Source: an uncultured Bifidobacterium sp. (GTDB lineage: Bacteria > Actinomycetota > Actinomycetes > Actinomycetales > Bifidobacteriaceae). Taken from it: a stretch of 64,000 bases of DNA. The position numbers and the translations under genes were made by a program. Shown one piece after another: positions 54,426 through 63,905 of the stretch; position 1 is the stretch's first letter, and each line of letters starts with the position of its first letter. The notes under the pieces were generated by a model. It was not told where the DNA came from, made no database searches, and was given only the letters and a program-made list of their open reading frames with translations. Location of the stretch: NCBI RefSeq assembly GCF_959020145.1, contig NZ_CAUEQY010000009.1, positions 19,515-83,514 on the forward strand, written 5' to 3'.

Positions 54426-57400
54426 GTCTGGAGCAGCGGCAATACCTGACTGCTAAGTTCAAAGAATTCATCGCTGCGGTTCATTCAAGTCATGAATCGA
54501 ATTTGCCTGTTCGTACACCTTATCAATGGCAGATTAGATTGATGCTGTATGTTGCAGAGCATGGGTATTGGCCTCGAAGTATTGGCGCTCCAACCGCTTC
54601 TGGGAAAACCAGTGTGATAGATATCCATGTGTTCCTTAATGCTATGGCAGGCCTTTCTCTCGTGGAAGGAAACGGTCTTTTCGATTTACCATTGCGAAAC
54701 ATTCCTCGTCGTTTGGCGCTTACGGTAAATCGTCGTTCATTGGTTGATGATCAATTTGATGAAGCTTGTGCGTTACAGGACAAAATGCAGATTGAGCATG
54801 TCGCCAATGACGGGCTTGACGTATATCGAGACGGTTTAAAACTTCGTGCAGCTATTAATGATAGAACTAAAAGCGATTCTGCGATTCCGCGGATGATTGC
54901 TGTTGAATTGCGAGGCAGTATCAGTCCGGACCGAGAGTGGCGCTATTATCCGCAGACCTGTGCTGTGATTTGTGCTACTCCTGACATGTTCGGAAGCCGC
55001 TTGCTGTTTCGTGGCTACGGCACTAGTCGTACCATGCGTTCTATGGAAGCTGGATTGCTTGCATACGACACAGTGTTGATTGTTGATGAAGCTCATCTGA
55101 GCCAGCAATTATTAAAAACCGCACAGCAAGTGGCACGTATCGAAAACATGGCTGATGCTCCGATTGCTCGACAAGTATCTCCTTTACAAGTTGTAGAAAC
55201 GACTGCAACCCCAGTTTCTGAAGATACTGATAATGCGATTTCTGTCCTTGAATCTGATTTCACAACTGACGTTATGCTCGAAAAGCGTCTTAACCAGTCA
55301 AAACCAGTTGTTGTAACTTGTGATTTTGAGAAGTCGAAAGATGAGATAGATGCAATTGTTGAGCAGTGCCTTTCTCTGATTCACTCCAATATCGAGGCTG
55401 ATGAATACAGCGATTCAGGTCCCCATGTTCTTGGATGCATTCTCAACACAGTTAAAAAAGCCAACCTCGTTGCTGACAAACTCGAAAAACTATGCAAAAA
55501 GAATGGCATCAAAAAGCCTATTGACGTTTATATCGGTCCAATGCGTGCATACGACAAAAGAAAAGTGGCCGATAAGCTGCATTCTCTTTCTGAGCTAAAA
55601 CCAGATGAGGCTCCTTGCTGCATTATCGGCACACAGACTTTGGAAGTCGGCGTTGATATCGATTTTGCAAATATGGTGACTGAGATTGCTCCTGGATCTG
55701 CGTTGGTTCAACGTGCCGGCCGTGTGAATCGTCGTGGCTTGAGATCTGAAGGCCTTATCTACATATTTGGCGTTGATTTGCAGAAGCTTTCTGAAAAGAA
55801 GCAATCTGACGAGACTGTTCCTTACAAGCCTGAAGATATTATAAAGGCGCAGACTTGGCTAAATTCCTTGGAAGATGCAGAAACTGGAAAGCCGAGCATC
55901 AGCGCATGGTCCGTAGGAAAAACCATGGTACCTCGGGAAGATCCCGACAGACTTTTAATCCAGCGTTTGGAACCATGGGATGTTGAGAATCTATCTGTCA
56001 CAGATGAGAATTTATGTGCCAACCTGTGTGGGGTTGATCTTCAACAGGGACGTGCGGACCTCAATCTATGGTTACGGGATGATCTTAATTCCAGTGGTCC
56101 TGACATTAATATCGTGGTGAGAAATTTGCCATGGAATGACATGTCGGCTATTCGAATTCTGGAAATGGCGCAGCCTGAGAATGACGAGTTATTCCCCGTT
56201 AGAAAATGGCGTGGACTTCAAGAGTTCTTTAAATGTTTGGAGAAGGAAGACAATAAGTCGCGAAGGAGAGGTGCTCGGGTCGAGGCTGACAATGAGCATG
56301 GTGGAAAAGATAAAATCGATTTTCCACATAGAGTATTCAGATATCGCGCCTCGGAACCTGAAGGTCATCGTGTGATATGCATGCATGTGCAAGATGCCGA
56401 GCATGCTGTGATCAAATCTGGCGACATACTTATCCTTGATGATTTTGAAAGAGTTTTCTCTACATTCACTGAGAATGTTGCGATTTTTGATCCAGAAGGT
56501 TCTTCTACGGTAGAGGATGTTTTTAACAAATGTGGCTCCTCTATCATGGTCATCAATGACATTTCGCTTAAGCCGAAAGAGATTGAAGCATTTCAGCATA
56601 TTCAAAAGATTGAAGAAATCTCTGGCGAGCACAATGCTGAAGTCCTTTCTGACAAAGTGCAAAACGACATGCAAGAGTCGTTAAGACTGATTCGTGCAGC
56701 TGCGGCAGCGGAGTCGACAAGTTCGGTGGAGTGCTCCTTGCTTTGTTTTGAACGAGAACATTCTTGTTTTGATGTTGATGGCAATGAGATTATCCGTGAA
56801 GTCAGATGGATCGTAAGCAGTGCTTCTGAAAATGCGCCAGATTCTGAATCTGACCAGGAAATCATAGTCTCTAGGAAAAAGACTCTTTTTCTAGGAGGAA
56901 TATCGAATGATTCCAATCTTCGCAGGAAAGAAGGCCATCAAGATCATGTAGCTTGGCGTGCACAAGCGCTTGGTAAAGCTGTCGGGCTTGATGATACTTT
57001 GACCAATGATTTGCGTATTGCCGGTGAATATCATGATGAGGGCAAGAAAGACAGGCGTTTCCAGAGACTGCTTCGTAATGATCGCGAGGTGCAGGAAACG
57101 GAACTTTGGGCAAAGAGCCGGTACTTTATTTCGCATGCCAAAGAGCGGGGACTTCGTAACGAATATCGACTGCATGGTTGGCGTCATGAGCAACGTTCCG
57201 TTGCGGAATTCCTTCAAGCCAGCAAAACGAATGAACGGTTGCGAGATATGGAAGAAACCGACAAGCAGCTTGTCGCACGACTCATAGGCACATCACATGG
57301 CCACGGACGTGCATCTTTCCAGTATGGGACTGAATATCTGCTTCCTGTGGAGGGTGGTTCTTCCCGCGAAATGAATCCGGAATTGAATGTGCTTTCCGAC

Positions 57401-57532
57401 CGATTGTTCGAAACCGGTGAGTGGGAGACCCTCATCGACCATACCAATCAAAGGTATGGTTTCTGGGGAGTTTCTTACCTTGAAGCTTTGCTTCGCGCTG
57501 CGGATATTACATGTTCGAAGGAGGGGCTGTGA
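54413..57532 (+). CDS. cas3: Cas3 helicase-nuclease with C-terminal HD domain
   Basis: 1039 residues. Superfamily 2 helicase motifs occur in order: Walker A GAPTASGKTSV (58-68), motif Ia-like RRLALTVNRRSLVDD, DEAH (about 225), TTATP, GTQTLEVGVDID, and motif VI QRAGRVNRRG. The HD nuclease is at the C-terminus: HVAWRAQALGKAVGLDDTL, AGEYHDEGKKDRRFQRLL (about 868-885), HGWRHEQRS and SHGHGRASF. This inverted order (helicase then HD) is typical of type I-U/I-G Cas3. It is recruited by the effector to unwind and degrade target DNA. The start overlaps csb2 by 13 nt and the stop overlaps the csb3 start by 1 nt. Confidence 0.93.
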   Translation: MAEMSLEQRQYLTAKFKEFIAAVHSSHESNLPVRTPYQWQIRLMLYVAEHGYWPRSIGAPTASGKTSVIDIHVFLNAMAGLSLVEGNGLFDLPLRNIPRRLALTVNRRSLVDDQFDEACALQDKMQIEHVANDGLDVYRDGLKLRAAINDRTKSDSAIPRMIAVELRGSISPDREWRYYPQTCAVICATPDMFGSRLLFRGYGTSRTMRSMEAGLLAYDTVLIVDEAHLSQQLLKTAQQVARIENMADAPIARQVSPLQVVETTATPVSEDTDNAISVLESDFTTDVMLEKRLNQSKPVVVTCDFEKSKDEIDAIVEQCLSLIHSNIEADEYSDSGPHVLGCILNTVKKANLVADKLEKLCKKNGIKKPIDVYIGPMRAYDKRKVADKLHSLSELKPDEAPCCIIGTQTLEVGVDIDFANMVTEIAPGSALVQRAGRVNRRGLRSEGLIYIFGVDLQKLSEKKQSDETVPYKPEDIIKAQTWLNSLEDAETGKPSISAWSVGKTMVPREDPDRLLIQRLEPWDVENLSVTDENLCANLCGVDLQQGRADLNLWLRDDLNSSGPDINIVVRNLPWNDMSAIRILEMAQPENDELFPVRKWRGLQEFFKCLEKEDNKSRRRGARVEADNEHGGKDKIDFPHRVFRYRASEPEGHRVICMHVQDAEHAVIKSGDILILDDFERVFSTFTENVAIFDPEGSSTVEDVFNKCGSSIMVINDISLKPKEIEAFQHIQKIEEISGEHNAEVLSDKVQNDMQESLRLIRAAAAAESTSSVECSLLCFEREHSCFDVDGNEIIREVRWIVSSASENAPDSESDQEIIVSRKKTLFLGGISNDSNLRRKEGHQDHVAWRAQALGKAVGLDDTLTNDLRIAGEYHDEGKKDRRFQRLLRNDREVQETELWAKSRYFISHAKERGLRNEYRLHGWRHEQRSVAEFLQASKTNERLRDMEETDKQLVARLIGTSHGHGRASFQYGTEYLLPVEGGSSREMNPELNVLSDRLFETGEWETLIDHTNQRYGFWGVSYLEALLRAADITCSKEGL

Positions 57533-58590
57533 TGAGTGTTGTCATTTCTGCGGATGCGACCGACGCATTCTCGCATTTGCTTATGGTCGGTCTTGCATCC
57601 ATTCTTGAAGATGCTAATCCTGATCGTGTTTGCCTATTTCGATGGCTGGATGATTTGCAGGCTTTTGAGATAAAGACGAATGATGATTTGGATATCGATC
57701 AAATATCGAAGGTTGTGAGTGAACATGCTAAGCGGTGGTCTCAATCTTTGCCGTTGACTTCTCAAGACGACTATACGGTTTCAAATGAATCCGACAAGCC
57801 AAGTGGGGCGTTCCATGCCACAATGTCACCGAGGCTAAGCAATTTGGGTGTTCCTTATGGCTGGGAAAAACTTCAAAGAAATCGAGAAGCTGCGGTTGAC
57901 GCCATGGAAACATTCGGCGATTACCGTTACTTCGGCGCACTGGGGCAGCCTTCATACTGGTCAGGTGAGCAAACTAATCATAGTTTACGTTCTGATTTCG
58001 GGGCTTCTCGTTGGGAAATGGTGACGCGAAACAAAGGGCAAGAATTCATCGGAGGTCGTTTGTTTCCTTTGGCCCAAAAGGTTGCAGCACGACCCATCGA
58101 AAAAGTTCGGGATGGATTGCTTGGCACGACAATTGAGGATGAGGTTGGTGGCAATAAAGCATTTAGCCGTGCTGCCACGGGCCTTCACGCTCCATCGAAA
58201 ACCGACAATGCGCGTGCATGGTGCGCATTGATTGGCGTTTCCGCCTTTCCGACGCGTGTTACGACTATTGGAAGCGAAATGTCTCGTGACAGTAGCGCGG
58301 CAATGTTCCAGATTAAAGGTCCAATTCGTTTCGCGATTCTTCCGTTGTTCGATCAATACTGGACAACTGCGAAATACCGTTCCGTTATACGTAGCGAAGC
58401 GCTTGCGCAATTCGGTATTCAGCAGGCTCGTTTCAGGGGAGACCAAGTAATGAGTGCGGCATCTGACTGGCTTGAAGAAAAAGGTGTTCCTGCCTGTTGC
58501 CTTTTCAATCAGTTCATGTCTGATAACAAAAGTGCTCCGGAACGATGGCTGGAGCCTGGTGAAATCATCCCAGTAAAACAAATGGAATAA
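57532..58590 (+). CDS. csb3: Csb3-like subunit of the type I-U/I-G complex (GSU0052-like)
   Basis: 352 residues from ATG 57532, overlapping the cas3 TGA (ATGA), with GAAGGAGGGG upstream. Sequence such as ISADATDAFSHLLMVGLASI and GDYRYFGALGQPSYWSGEQ fits the Csb3 family. Csb3 replaces the much longer Csx17/Cas8u2 (700 or so residues) in a subset of these systems and is thought to serve as, or with, the large subunit. No csx17 occurs in the window, so this is the Csb3 branch, as in Geobacter. Similarity is judged by position and general pattern, hence moderate confidence. Confidence 0.65.
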   Translation: MSVVISADATDAFSHLLMVGLASILEDANPDRVCLFRWLDDLQAFEIKTNDDLDIDQISKVVSEHAKRWSQSLPLTSQDDYTVSNESDKPSGAFHATMSPRLSNLGVPYGWEKLQRNREAAVDAMETFGDYRYFGALGQPSYWSGEQTNHSLRSDFGASRWEMVTRNKGQEFIGGRLFPLAQKVAARPIEKVRDGLLGTTIEDEVGGNKAFSRAATGLHAPSKTDNARAWCALIGVSAFPTRVTTIGSEMSRDSSAAMFQIKGPIRFAILPLFDQYWTTAKYRSVIRSEALAQFGIQQARFRGDQVMSAASDWLEEKGVPACCLFNQFMSDNKSAPERWLEPGEIIPVKQME

Positions 58591-58603
58591 CAAGGAGAAA
58601 GCT

Positions 58604-60193
58604 ATGGATGACGACCCTATTCCGATTAGCTTGGTTGCCAATTACATGTTCTGCCCGCGCAGAGCGTGGTTGGAAGCGGTAGGAGAAAAAGTCGATTCGG
58701 ATCAAATCATGCGAGGAACATATGATCATCGCAAGGTTGACCGTACTGATGGCGCTCCTGATGCGGATTCGTATCAAGCCGTGAATATCAGGCATGAGGA
58801 ATGGGGCGTCAGCGGCAAGCTGGATGCTGCAAAAATGACGGATAGCGGAATCGTTATTCGTGAATATAAAGCGACGCCTGTGAAGCGGGCGATGATAGTT
58901 ACGCCCGCAATGCGTACACAGCTTGCTTTACAGGCTGCATGTCTTGAAAATATGGGTTTTCATGTAGCTGGTACTGAAATATTTTTCACCACGCACCATC
59001 GGCGGGTTGAAGTTGACCTTGACGAAGAAGATTATGAAAATGCGCATAAAGCGGTGGAAGAAACTCGAACGTTAATTAATTCGGAACAAGCTCCTGAGCC
59101 ATTAGAGGACAGCGCTCGTTGTATGCGATGCTCACATGTAGGGATTTGTCTGCCGGAAGAACGCAAGTTATGTGCTGTCGCGCATCGAGTGATGGTTTCG
59201 TCTCCAGATAATCAAGTAACGCATCTTGCTACTCCTGGAGCAAAAGCCTTTACAAGATCCGGAAGAATGATTGTTCAGAAAAATGGCGAAGAACTTGCTT
59301 CTATTCCAATTGATACCATGCAGGGTTTGCAGATTTACGGCAATACCGATTTGTCAAGTGGGCTAATCCGTGAGTTGATGTGGCGTGATATTCCCATAGT
59401 TTGGTGCAGTGGAACAGGACGAATGTACGGATGGTCCATTCCCTCTTATGGACCAAACGGGGAGCAACGTGTTGACCAACATGTAGCTTCCCATGAAGGA
59501 CGGCTTGGTCTTGCACGTGAATTTATCGTCGCAAAAATACACAATCAATCTGTTTTGCTGCGACGGTCAGAATCGGACAATCCAGTATTGCCGCAACTGC
59601 GACATATTGAGAAACAGGTTGGAAATGCGAACCGTTGGCAGGACATACTTGGTCTCGAAGGAGAGTCTGCAGCGTTGTATTTCTCTCAATTCGAGCATCT
59701 TATTAAAACTGATCGTCAAGCTGAGTGGCCTTGGATTGCCCGTATGCGTAGACCCGCTCCAGACGCGTTGAATGCACTGCTTGATTTTACATACACATTA
59801 TTGTTGTCGGATTGTGTGCGAGCTTTGATTTCCTGCGGTCTTGATCCGCATGCTGGTTTCTTGCATAGCAGCAAACGGAATAAACCGGCATTGGCTCTGG
59901 ATTTGATGGAGGAATTCAGGGCTCCGATTGCAGATTCGGTAGTGCAAACAGTGATTAATAACGGTGAAATCAATGCATCTGGATTCTCGGATGCGCTTGG
60001 CTCCGTGCGCATGACAGATGAGACTCGGAAAACGGTGATCAAAGCATACGAACGAAGAATGGCTACGGAAATCATCCATCCGGTATTCAAATACAAAGCT
60101 TCTTGGCGAAGGACTATCGAAATTCAGGCCAGAATGATTTTGGGATATCTTGATGGGACGCAAACTGAATATCGCGGAATCAGAATTCGTTAA
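58604..60193 (+). CDS. cas4-cas1: Cas4-Cas1 fusion protein
   Basis: 529 residues. Cas4 (1-185) has the four cysteines of a 4Fe-4S cluster, C17 in YMFCPRRAW and C173, C176 and C182 in CMRCSHVGIC, plus the RecB-nuclease residues in GKLDAAK and EYKA (D74, E87, K89). Cas1 (about 195-529) has E352 in LEGESA, H421 in DPHAGFLHSSKR, and D433/E436 in DLMEEFR as the integrase metal ligands. Together with Cas2 it captures spacers; Cas4 trims prespacers and selects by PAM. The fusion is a hallmark of this subtype. AAGGAGAAAGCT precedes ATG 58604. Confidence 0.95.
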   Translation: MDDDPIPISLVANYMFCPRRAWLEAVGEKVDSDQIMRGTYDHRKVDRTDGAPDADSYQAVNIRHEEWGVSGKLDAAKMTDSGIVIREYKATPVKRAMIVTPAMRTQLALQAACLENMGFHVAGTEIFFTTHHRRVEVDLDEEDYENAHKAVEETRTLINSEQAPEPLEDSARCMRCSHVGICLPEERKLCAVAHRVMVSSPDNQVTHLATPGAKAFTRSGRMIVQKNGEELASIPIDTMQGLQIYGNTDLSSGLIRELMWRDIPIVWCSGTGRMYGWSIPSYGPNGEQRVDQHVASHEGRLGLAREFIVAKIHNQSVLLRRSESDNPVLPQLRHIEKQVGNANRWQDILGLEGESAALYFSQFEHLIKTDRQAEWPWIARMRRPAPDALNALLDFTYTLLLSDCVRALISCGLDPHAGFLHSSKRNKPALALDLMEEFRAPIADSVVQTVINNGEINASGFSDALGSVRMTDETRKTVIKAYERRMATEIIHPVFKYKASWRRTIEIQARMILGYLDGTQTEYRGIRIR

Positions 60194-60203
60194 GGAGTGG
60201 GGC

Positions 60204-60500
60204 ATGACGAATCAGAAACGTGGCTATCTGGTGGCATATGATATCAGCGATGATTGCTGCCGCTCACATGTTGCGAAAATTCTTCAACACTATGGAGAGC
60301 GATTGCAATATAGCGTCTTCTTACTGCGGGTACGTCCTTCGATGATGTTGGATGTCCGTATGCAGATAGAGAAGGAAATAGATGACTCAATCGATTCTGT
60401 TGTGTTCTGTTCTCTTGGAACCATTTCTCAAACGGAAGAGGGCTTGGATTTCTTGGGGCGCCGTGGATACGTCGATTTAGAGATACCGACAGTGATTTGA
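60204..60500 (+). CDS. cas2: Cas2
   Basis: 98 residues. The Cas2 fold is clear from GYLVAYDISDDCCRSHVAKI (with the conserved Asp in YDISDD), LQYSVFLLRV and VVFCSL. It forms the dimer that bridges two Cas1 dimers during spacer integration. AAGGAG lies 6 nt before ATG 60204; only 10 nt separate it from the cas4-cas1 stop. It is the last gene of the operon, directly before the array leader. Confidence 0.93.
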   Translation: MTNQKRGYLVAYDISDDCCRSHVAKILQHYGERLQYSVFLLRVRPSMMLDVRMQIEKEIDDSIDSVVFCSLGTISQTEEGLDFLGRRGYVDLEIPTVI

Positions 60501-60725
60501 AGTTTTAGCCTAATGGCGATGTTGTTTGATAAGTAAAGAGTGTTTTGCTGTTTTTCAAGTGCGAGAGATGCATCATTGCTGCGACACACGGTGAGCGCTC
60601 GCACTTGAAAAATAGTTGTTTTGGAGCCAGTGAACTTATATTGCTTCTGTATTGCGATAGAAATGAAAGAGTCGCTCGCAAAAGCCTTTAGAATATGTGT
60701 CATTGTAAGGTCTTAGACTATGACT
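60501..60725 (+). promoter_or_regulatory. CRISPR leader with a long inverted repeat
   Basis: This 225-bp AT-rich non-coding stretch lies between cas2 and the first repeat, at the array end with intact repeats, as expected of a leader. TTTTTCAAGTGCGAG (60551-60565) and CTCGCACTTGAAAAA (60598-60612) are a perfect 15-bp inverted repeat with a 32-nt loop. The second arm ends in A-run and the first starts with T-run, so it can terminate transcription in either direction, possibly insulating the array promoter from the cas operon. Confidence 0.75.
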
Positions 60726-62341
60726 ATTCCTGAGCATTCAAGCTCAGGACTTCATTGAGGACAATCATCCAGAACACTACACCGACAACACGAAGCCATT
60801 CCTGAGCATTCAAGCTCAGGACTTCATTGAGGACGCAGATATCCAAGAGCATAATATGCAGTAAGATATTCCTGAGCATTCAAGCTCAGGACTTCATTGA
60901 GGAAGTTACGAGTCGGCCGGATGGGCGCGCACCAAGGGAACCATTCCTGAGCATTCAAGCTCAGGACTTCATTGAGGAGAGGGCAATACGTGGATGATGG
61001 CCGTGGAATTAGATTCCTGAGCATTCAAGCTCAGGACTTCATTGAGGACGGCCAGACCGTCAGACCAAGACGCCCAACCACTAATTCCTGAGCATTCAAG
61101 CTCAGGACTTCATTGAGGACCGGCGATGTGCCGCTCTCCCCATGACGGGACGACGTATTCCTGAGCATTCAAGCTCAGGACTTCATTGAGGAAATTTGAG
61201 CATTGTCGAGGAGCAGCAGCTGCTCAATTCCTGAGCATTCAAGCTCAGGACTTCATTGAGGAACGACGCAGTCCACTTTCCTCTTGTCGGTCAGGGTATT
61301 CCTGAGCATTCAAGCTCAGGACTTCATTGAGGATCTCCGAACTTTTCGAGAATGAGTACTCCTATGACATTCCTGAGCATTCAAGCTCAGGACTTCATTG
61401 AGGAGCGGGTTAGCGACATGCAAGGCGTCACATAGGCGTATCGTATTCCTGAGCATTCAAGCTCAGGACTTCATTGAGGAGTCTCAATATGAGATGCCAG
61501 ACAGTGGCGTATTATATTCCTGAGCATTCAAGCTCAGGACTTCATTGAGGAGTGCTGGTGGATGGCAGCAAGGTGCTGTCGTGGGGCGATTCCTGAGCAT
61601 TCAAGCTCAGGACTTCATTGAGGACTGCCATCCTCAAGCAATTCCAGCGCATGCACCAATTCCTGAGCATTCAAGCTCAGGACTTCATTGAGGAATCGAC
61701 CGCAGACGCGCCCGATTGGAACGCCGCCTGCATTCCTGAGCATTCAAGCTCAGGACTTCATTGAGGATGCAGGGAATATGCGGTGCGTGTCGTGATTGAC
61801 TTCAATTCCTGAGCATTCAAGCTCAGGACTTCATTGAGGATGTGACTTTTGTGAAGCGTCGTGGCTTCAAGTGGGATTCCTGAGCATTCAAGCTCAGGAC
61901 TTCATTGAGGACGGCCAAGGTCACGCAGATCACCGGCATCACAGACATTCCTGAGCATTCAAGCTCAGGACTTCATTGAGGAAACGACAATGTTTTCCGG
62001 CGGTACGGTTTCGAGGATATTCCTGAGCATTCAAGCTCAGGACTTCATTGAGGAGTCAAGTCGCTGGAAGACGCTTGGCGCGTCCACGTGGAATTCCTGA
62101 GCATTCAAGCTCAGGACTTCATTGAGGACTGAGCCCCTTGTGCAGCTTCTCGGTGCGGCACCAGATTCCTGAGCATTCAAGCTCAGGACTTCATTGAGGA
62201 GCGGGCGAACGCGTATGCAGACGCGGCACCGCAGATTCCTGAGCATTCAAGCTCAGGACTTCATTGAGGACCCGGCGACATGCCAAGCGAAGTGCCGAAC
62301 CAAAGATTCCTGAGTATTCAAACTCGGGATTTCATTGAGGA
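60726..62341 (+). CRISPR. Type I-U/I-G CRISPR array: 23 repeats, 22 spacers
   Basis: The repeat is 36 nt (first copy 60726-60761) and begins ATTCCTGAGCATTCAAGCTC. Its hairpin is CCTGAGC-ATTCAA-GCTCAGG and its 3' end, ACTTCATTGAGGA, supplies the crRNA handle. Repeats start at 60726, 60798, 60868, 60943, 61013, 61084, 61157, 61227, 61298, 61369, 61445, 61516, 61589, 61659, 61732, 61805, 61876, 61947, 62019, 62093, 62165, 62235 and 62306. Spacers are 34-40 nt. The first 22 repeats are identical as far as read; the last (62306-62341) differs at four positions. The leader is on the left, next to cas2. Spacers are GC-rich, unlike the cas genes, in keeping with bifidobacterial phage or plasmid targets; no targets could be checked. 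Confidence 0.98.
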
Positions 62342-62394
62342 GCTGTGGGCGAAGAAGCGCAACCGTCTCCAGTTTTTTGGATTAAAGCCAATAT

Positions 62395-62928
62395 TCAGAG
62401 GTCTATCCAAAATCGCTGGATGATACTGTCTTCGTTCCGTCCCGTACCGTTCACGATTTCATTCTCCATCTTTCCACCATTGCTGATAATCGTCCGTCTT
62501 GATGCTTCATTGCTCTTGTGACAGGTAAGTAGAACACGTTGCTCGCCCTGCTCTTTGCAGATGGGCAGGAGTAAGGCGAGCATCGCTTTGGCATACCCTT
62601 TTTGACGTTCCGATGGCAAAATGCTATACCCAATATTTCCTCCGTATTGCAGCAGAAAAGGGGATAGCGGACGTCTGAAATCAATGATGCCGACGAGCTT
62701 GTCATCCGCCTTCCGAATAGCTAAAAATACTTCCGACGGCACATAGCCTTCGCCGTATTTCTTTTTCAATCGATTATCGAAATCGATCCATTCATCAAAA
62801 GAATCCGTGTCTTCGAGACCGGCGCATCCATCGAGACTGTCGTTGTTTGCAAGCATCTCCTGCTTGTAATGCATCACTTGGCTCGCGTATTTTCGCGTTG
62901 GCTTGACCAGTGCTAAATCTCTTTGCAT
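62395..62928 (-). CDS. GNAT family N-acetyltransferase
   Basis: 177 residues. The GNAT core shows as VFLAIRKADDKLVGIIDFRR, then GGNIGYSILPSERQKGYAKA, where the R-Q-K-G-Y-A segment binds acetyl-CoA, and VLLTCHKSNEASRRTIISNG. The substrate is unknown. Codons are mixed, less GC-rich than the core genes. It is convergent with the CRISPR array, its stop lying 54 bp from the last repeat, and is the only ordinary gene right of the array. Confidence 0.88.
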   Translation of the reverse strand: MQRDLALVKPTRKYASQVMHYKQEMLANNDSLDGCAGLEDTDSFDEWIDFDNRLKKKYGEGYVPSEVFLAIRKADDKLVGIIDFRRPLSPFLLQYGGNIGYSILPSERQKGYAKAMLALLLPICKEQGEQRVLLTCHKSNEASRRTIISNGGKMENEIVNGTGRNEDSIIQRFWIDL

Positions 62929-63089
62929 GATTATGTCCTCTGTTTATTGATGCGCAAGTGCCTGGCTCGTGCCGTTTAATGTCCAATTATACGGACGCGT
63001 TTGTAGTTATCGGCAAAACGAGATGCTGACAAAGCTCGCGTTCCAACTCAAATATTCGTTGTATCACACGCGCGTTAGCTATATTTATG

Positions 63090-63145
63090 TATTTAGTCAA
63101 GTCGGCGTTTTGTGATTGGTTACGAAACGCCGACTTGCCTAAATA
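63090..63145. repeat. 21-nt inverted repeat in the gap right of the GNAT gene
   Basis: TATTTAGTCAAGTCGGCGTTT (63090-63110, 21 nt with one mismatch to its partner at 63125-63145) forms a hairpin with a 14-nt loop; the core AAGTCGGCGTTT pairs perfectly. The rest of 62929-63383 contains no recognisable gene. The words CGTTAGCTATATTTAT (63073-63088) resemble one arm of the palindrome at 63906. Confidence 0.7.
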
Positions 63146-63383
63146 TAGGCAGGGGCAGCAGGGCCCCGCGGTCCTCTGTGTTTTGTCAAATTGAAGCAGT
63201 CCAACAAAACGGCGCCGCCCCCATCGGCCTAACTTCTATTGAACAGACGCAGCTGGCTTGCGAGATACCGATCATCCCACACATCCCATCGCAGGAGAGA
63301 TTATTCTTGAGGGATATCTCCTGCGAGTCCGAGGTTGGGGGAGAAAAGCTGCACGCAGTATGCCTGCGTGGTCGGAGGGCATC

Positions 63384-63467
63384 ATGGCACCCCGCCAGAC
63401 AAAAGCAAAATTGATGAAGAGAAAAACAGGAAAACCAATGTTGGATTGGATTCTGAAGCATGGATAA
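63384..63467 (+). CDS. Possible 27-residue basic peptide
   Basis: MAPRQTKAKLMKRKTGKPML continues to DWILKHG and TAA. GGAGGGC lies 6 nt before the ATG, a good ribosome-binding site. The peptide is highly basic with an amphipathic C-terminal half. It could be a small protein, or the leftover of a degraded gene; no family is recognised. Confidence 0.25.
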   Translation: MAPRQTKAKLMKRKTGKPMLDWILKHG

Positions 63468-63527
63468 GTGTTCAGGATAAGCTAATAGATTTTGTTGCAG
63501 ATATGTCATGAAAACGCAGACGTTCGC

Positions 63528-63871
63528 GTGTTCCCCGCATATGCGGGGATGATCCCCAACGGTACGAAACGCATATCCGCGAGCTATGGGTGCTCGACAT
63601 ATCGGGACTGCATCAGATCCAACTGAAATAGAAAACCCGAAGATAACCCCCCGACTGATGTTCCAGTCTTGAAAGCTGGTCGCGTGGGATCTTCGAGCAA
63701 TCCAATTCTACCACCACGACACCGTGTTCCCCGCACATGCGGAGATGATCCCCACGACATGCAGGACTACCAGCCACTCGGCAGGTGTCCCTCGCGCATG
63801 CGGGGATGATCCCGCGCTCGAAAACAAGCTGCGCCAGCGTTTCAAGTGTTCCCCGCACATGCGGGGATGAT
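63528..63871 (+). CRISPR. Decayed type I-E-like CRISPR array
   Basis: Four 29-nt I-E-type repeats (GTGTTCCCCGCACATGCGGG then GATGATCCC, with variants) start at 63528, 63724, 63785 and 63846. The last three are exactly 61 nt apart, giving 32-nt spacers, the I-E standard. Between 63556 and 63724 two units appear to have eroded, with only traces such as GTGCTC at 63590 and TGTTCC at 63658. The last copy loses its final CCC. No I-E cas genes are seen in the window. Confidence 0.85.
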
Positions 63872-63905
63872 TGTATTTGCCAATCTATCAGTCGCATCGC
63901 ATGTG

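Noticed and set aside
62037..62246. Minus-strand ORFs inside the main CRISPR array (also 60824-61024)
   Set aside because: The repeated LNEVLSLNAQE peptide is simply the translated repeat; no gene.
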